In this document: piece after piece, positions 5,689 through 8,842 of the stretch
How positions within the stretch are numbered: position 1 is the first letter of the stretch
How the letters are laid out: each line of letters starts with the position of its first letter
Source of the DNA: Oscillospiraceae bacterium
GTDB lineage: Bacteria > Bacillota > Clostridia > Oscillospirales > Oscillospiraceae
Length of the DNA: 8,842 nt
Assembly: GCA_021199595.1 (NCBI GenBank)
Contig: JAJQHT010000150.1
Span: 1 to 8,842 of the forward strand
Direction of reading: 5' to 3'
The notes under the pieces: model-generated
Told to the model about the DNA's origin: nothing
The model's input: only the letters and a program-made list of their open reading frames with translations
The model's database searches: none
Made by a program: the position numbers and the translations under genes

Positions 5689-8688
5689 ATGAAATTTATT
5701 CTGGATGATTTTGACAGCCGGCAGGGGGCGGAGGCACTGTTCGTTGACCGAATAGAGCCGAGGCGGGTATTCTGGGACACCTATGAGGCGGCGGAGAAGT
5801 CTATGGAGGAGCCGGTGGTGCTGTGCTATTACGGCGTAGGCGGCGTGGGCAAATCCACTCTGAGCACAAGGCTTATTAAGGAGCTGAAGGAGCAGCGCCC
5901 GGCGGCAAAATATGGGGCGCTGGATTTCGACTTCGTGGAGCGGCGGGAGCCGTATCGGGTCATGGCCCTGCTGAAAAAGCAGCTGGAGGACAGCTGGGGG
6001 TTCCAGTTCCCGCTGTTCGAGGTGGCCTATTATACCTTCCTCATCCGTATGGGCGAGGAGGCGGAGCTGCAGGAGGCGCAGGCTGTGGTCAGCGGCAGCC
6101 CGGTGCTGTCCATGCTGTGCGATGCGGCGGACATGATACCGGGGGCCAGCGCCGTAGCGGGCATCCTCAAGCTGGTAGACCAGGGAGTATCCCTGTTCCG
6201 CAATCAGTTCGGAGAGCGGAAGCAGCTTCTGCGCCGGATGGAGACCATGGATATGCGCCTGCTGCGCGAGCAGCTTCCCATATGCTTCGCGTCGGATATG
6301 CGGGAGAATCTGAAGGAATCAAACGAGCCATTCGTCTTGTTTCTGGACACCTATGAAAAGCTGGTAAACGAGCTGGCCGCCGTGGGCGACCCGCTGCAAA
6401 ACGACCTGTGGCTTCGCGGCCCCGGCGGGCTTATTCAGCGCACACCGGGGGTCATATGGGTCATTGGAGGCCGGGAGCGGCTGAAATGGCCGGAGCTGGA
6501 CGGCCCCCAGTGGGACGGGGTGCTGCGGCAGTATCTGCTGGGTACGCTCAGCCAGGCGGATTCAGAGGAATTTCTCGCTGCCTCCGGCGTGAACGAAGCC
6601 GCCGTCCGGCGGCAGATATGGGAGCTGAGCGGCGGTTTGCCCGTCAGCCTGGATCTGTATGTGGAGCAGTACCGGCGGGAGGGCGTTCTTCCCGACGGGA
6701 CAGCCCCCGCCGCCCTCCACGAGCGGGTCGTGCGGTATATGTCCGACGAGGAAAAGAATGTGTTCTACCTCCTGGCCTGTCTGGGGCAGTGGACGCGCGC
6801 CCAGGCCCTTGACGCCGCTGCCGCCGCCGGGGTGCCTCTCTCCCCCGTTCTATATGACAAGCTGTGCGGCTTCTCCTTCGTGCTGACAGAGGACGGGGAG
6901 ACCTATCACCTGCTGCGACAGGTGGGGGAAACACTGAAGCAGCACTGTCCGTCCGCCATCCGCCAGGCCCTGCTGGGAACGAATAAAGAGGAAACGGAAG
7001 AGAGCGCCGCCCCGGTCATCACCCTGGAAAGCAACCCGGAGAAATACGTTCGTCTGCACCTGGCCGGGATGGAATCGGAGGAGGCGTGCATTAACTGGAT
7101 TCTGGAAGATCTTGACGCGCCGCTTGATGTTTTTGCCATCTGTCTGGAAACGGAGACCTTTTTTGCCATCCTCGGCCCCCTACGTCAGTGGGCGCAGGAA
7201 AACTACCCTGGCAGCGTTCTGTCGCTCTGGACGGAGGCGCTGAATGCCTACGGTCTGTTTTATGCCGGACAGGGAGAAAAAGCCCTGCCCCAGATAGAGA
7301 GGGCTGTAAACGCCCTGCTGGACAGGGACAATATGGCCGTGCTGGACGCCGCGCTGTGGAACTACCATATGGTATGCATGAACGCTCTGAACCGGCTGGA
7401 TTATCTGCACGTCGGCAACCGGGCTTGGGAGCGCTTCACCGCCGCAGGGGAGACAACCTATGCCGAGCAGGTAGCAGGCAATATCGCAGATATATACGAC
7501 GAAAAGCAACAGCCGGAGGAAAAAGCCCTGTGGGACAGCCGCCGCCCCGCCCATGACAGCAATGAAGAAGGCGCTACAAAGGCTGCCGGGGAGCCGTCGG
7601 AGAAGGAAGCCCGCTGGACTTCGATGCACAGCGAAGTATCGGCCCTGCTGAAGCAGGAATCCTTCTCTCCAGAGGATACAGAGCACCTGGACGACCTGAC
7701 CCTGAAGCTTCTGGCCCTGACAAAGGAGCTTTACGGGGAAGGAAATCTCCACTATATCTCCTGCTATATGAATCGCTTTAATTTCCTTATCCAGGTAAAG
7801 AGGATTGATGACTGTATAGCGGAGGCCGCCCAGGCAGTAGAGCTTACCCTACAAGCCTGCGGGGAGAACTGCGGTCTGACCGCCCTGATGCGTTGCGCAC
7901 GGGTATATGCAGACGTGGCTTCAGATCTGTGCCAGCCCGACCTGAATATGCTCCACTGGCCGGAAAGAGCGGCGGCCATGCGACCGGTTCACGAGCTTTG
8001 CAAAAAGCATTGCCCCTCTATCGCTTGCGATTTCATAACTGAGTCCTTTTTTACAATGCTGGATTTTTCAGGTCTGACTGTCAGCGAATACCGGGTGCAG
8101 CTAGAGCAGATAGATCCTGACTCGGATAGCAATATGGGGAGCTTGGCACAGTCCGTGCGGGAGGAATTGCTGGACATCCTTTCCCCCGAATGGGAGAACA
8201 GACCCATGGAGGAGGCCGCCGCAGTCATTTCGGCTTATCTCCTGAAACGGTCTCAGGAAAACAAAGAGGAAGACGCAGGCGAGGACACGATGACTTTGGC
8301 TGAATACATTACCTGCCTGATGGAGGAATATCAGCCTGCAGACCTTTTCACCGCCTTTACGGGCATCCCCGACAAAAAAATGAAAAACGCCCTCCGCACC
8401 TATGGGAATGGCCTGGAGCCGGATCAAATCTACGCCCTGTTCGACGCCACGGTGATGGGCAGCGCCAAAAGCGGCTTCCTTCTGGTTTCCTCCGGCATGG
8501 TGCTTCGCCTATCCAATCAGACTGTGGAGGTGCTTTTGGAGGATATAGATTCTTTCGCCGTGGATGGAATCTACCTTGTCCTTCAATCTACCGACGGCCT
8601 CCAGCTTCCCTTCCCCTGCTCGAATGCCAAGGCCGCCGCTGGGGTTTTAAATCCGCTGCTGGAAAACCTGAAGGCCATGGCGGAATAA
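5689..8688 (+). CDS. STAND-class P-loop NTPase with winged helix, TPR-like repeats and an uncharacterised C-terminal domain
   Basis: This is a 999-aa, probably cytosolic ATPase; no signal peptide or membrane segment is seen. Walker A is YGVGGVGKST (48-57) and Walker B FVLFLDTYE (215-223), a hydrophobic strand then Asp and a Glu as in STAND/NB-ARC proteins. VIGGRER (258-264) is a likely sensor-1 Arg strand, and LSGGLPVSLDLY (313-324) is the GxP motif. A winged helix spans about 345-410 (EEKNVFYLLACLGQW). Residues ~450-600 and ~660-800 are helical, TPR-like (ALTKELYGEGN, then IAEAAQAVELT), separated by a charged linker at 607-645. After another acidic stretch (853-867) a compact domain at about 890-999 holds FDATVMGSAKSGFLL and ends in short strands; it recalls a PH-like fold, but only from memory. 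STAND proteins are signal-activated switches that oligomerise on ATP binding, including antiphage sensors. Only 47 residues precede Walker A, so no N-terminal effector fits. The NTPase call is secure; a defence role is inference. Confidence 0.88.
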   Translation: MKFILDDFDSRQGAEALFVDRIEPRRVFWDTYEAAEKSMEEPVVLCYYGVGGVGKSTLSTRLIKELKEQRPAAKYGALDFDFVERREPYRVMALLKKQLEDSWGFQFPLFEVAYYTFLIRMGEEAELQEAQAVVSGSPVLSMLCDAADMIPGASAVAGILKLVDQGVSLFRNQFGERKQLLRRMETMDMRLLREQLPICFASDMRENLKESNEPFVLFLDTYEKLVNELAAVGDPLQNDLWLRGPGGLIQRTPGVIWVIGGRERLKWPELDGPQWDGVLRQYLLGTLSQADSEEFLAASGVNEAAVRRQIWELSGGLPVSLDLYVEQYRREGVLPDGTAPAALHERVVRYMSDEEKNVFYLLACLGQWTRAQALDAAAAAGVPLSPVLYDKLCGFSFVLTEDGETYHLLRQVGETLKQHCPSAIRQALLGTNKEETEESAAPVITLESNPEKYVRLHLAGMESEEACINWILEDLDAPLDVFAICLETETFFAILGPLRQWAQENYPGSVLSLWTEALNAYGLFYAGQGEKALPQIERAVNALLDRDNMAVLDAALWNYHMVCMNALNRLDYLHVGNRAWERFTAAGETTYAEQVAGNIADIYDEKQQPEEKALWDSRRPAHDSNEEGATKAAGEPSEKEARWTSMHSEVSALLKQESFSPEDTEHLDDLTLKLLALTKELYGEGNLHYISCYMNRFNFLIQVKRIDDCIAEAAQAVELTLQACGENCGLTALMRCARVYADVASDLCQPDLNMLHWPERAAAMRPVHELCKKHCPSIACDFITESFFTMLDFSGLTVSEYRVQLEQIDPDSDSNMGSLAQSVREELLDILSPEWENRPMEEAAAVISAYLLKRSQENKEEDAGEDTMTLAEYITCLMEEYQPADLFTAFTGIPDKKMKNALRTYGNGLEPDQIYALFDATVMGSAKSGFLLVSSGMVLRLSNQTVEVLLEDIDSFAVDGIYLVLQSTDGLQLPFPCSNAKAAAGVLNPLLENLKAMAE

Positions 8689-8723
8689 CAAAATCTACTA
8701 TAAACGAAAACCAATAAAACAGC

Positions 8724-8755
8724 GAAAACCGCCGCCCGGTTGGGCGGCGGTTTTC
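8724..8755. terminator. Strong bidirectional terminator between convergent genes
   Basis: A perfect 14-bp stem (8724-8737 with 8742-8755, GGTT loop) has a GC-rich top, and AAAA/TTTT pairs at its base provide the U-run in either direction. It ends the STAND gene (stop 8686-8688) and probably the - strand gene that stops at 8769. Confidence 0.92.
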
Positions 8756-8768
8756 ATTTGGGAATTCT

Positions 8769-8842
8769 TTATTCCTCTATGTACCCAAGCTGCGCCAGCT
8801 GGGCGGTCCGGGCGTCCCAGTCCCGTTCCCCCTGGGCCAGCG
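8769..8842 (-). CDS. C-terminal end of an unidentified gene (partial)
   Basis: The - strand is open from the right edge to TAA at 8771-8769 and encodes about 24 residues ending ARTAQLAQLGYIEE. Codons are GC-rich like the neighbours, and the stop lies 13 nt from the shared terminator, which supports a real gene end. The product cannot be recognised from so little. Confidence 0.55.
   Translation of the reverse strand, partial: LAQGERDWDARTAQLAQLGYIEE

Overview
The window looks like chromosomal DNA from a GC-rich gut-type Clostridia (Oscillospiraceae-like) bacterium. This is an inference from strong GGAGG-type ribosome binding sites, sigma-A-like promoters, short U-tailed terminators, and the style of the sigma/anti-sigma and toxin/antitoxin proteins. 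No marker gene fixes the taxonomy. Six genes are substantially present, and a seventh is seen only as its last codons.

Layout: (1) 1-949, + strand: the C-terminal ~315 residues of a fold-type I PLP-dependent aminotransferase, entering from the left edge. (2) 965-1012: a bidirectional terminator between it and the convergent gene to its right. (3) 4778-1031, - strand: a two-gene operon encoding an ECF-type sigma factor (186 aa) and, overlapping it by 11 nt, a very large single-pass membrane protein (1065 aa). The latter is best read as its anti-sigma/sensor partner and carries four tandem copies of a DUF4367-like module outside the cell. A candidate ECF-type promoter lies at 4856-4884. (4) 5548-4987, - strand: a Phd/YefM antitoxin and a RelE/ParE-family toxin overlapping by 17 nt, closed by a terminator at 4939-4977. 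(5) 5689-8688, + strand: a 999-aa STAND-class P-loop NTPase (Walker A, Walker B, GxP motif, winged helix, TPR-like helices, unusual C-terminal domain). It is divergent from the toxin-antitoxin genes, with both promoters packed into about 85 bp. (6) 8724-8755: a perfect 14-bp hairpin terminator shared with a convergent - strand gene whose last ~24 codons run off the right edge.

How it fits together: the sigma/anti-sigma pair is a probable envelope-stress or surface-sensing switch. The toxin-antitoxin pair and the divergent STAND NTPase form a second block that resembles the content of bacterial defence islands. The STAND protein has almost nothing ahead of its Walker A, so any effector or sensor function must lie in its C-terminal half, which makes it the best candidate here for an undescribed system. 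No RNA genes, insertion sequences, CRISPR arrays or prophage genes were seen.
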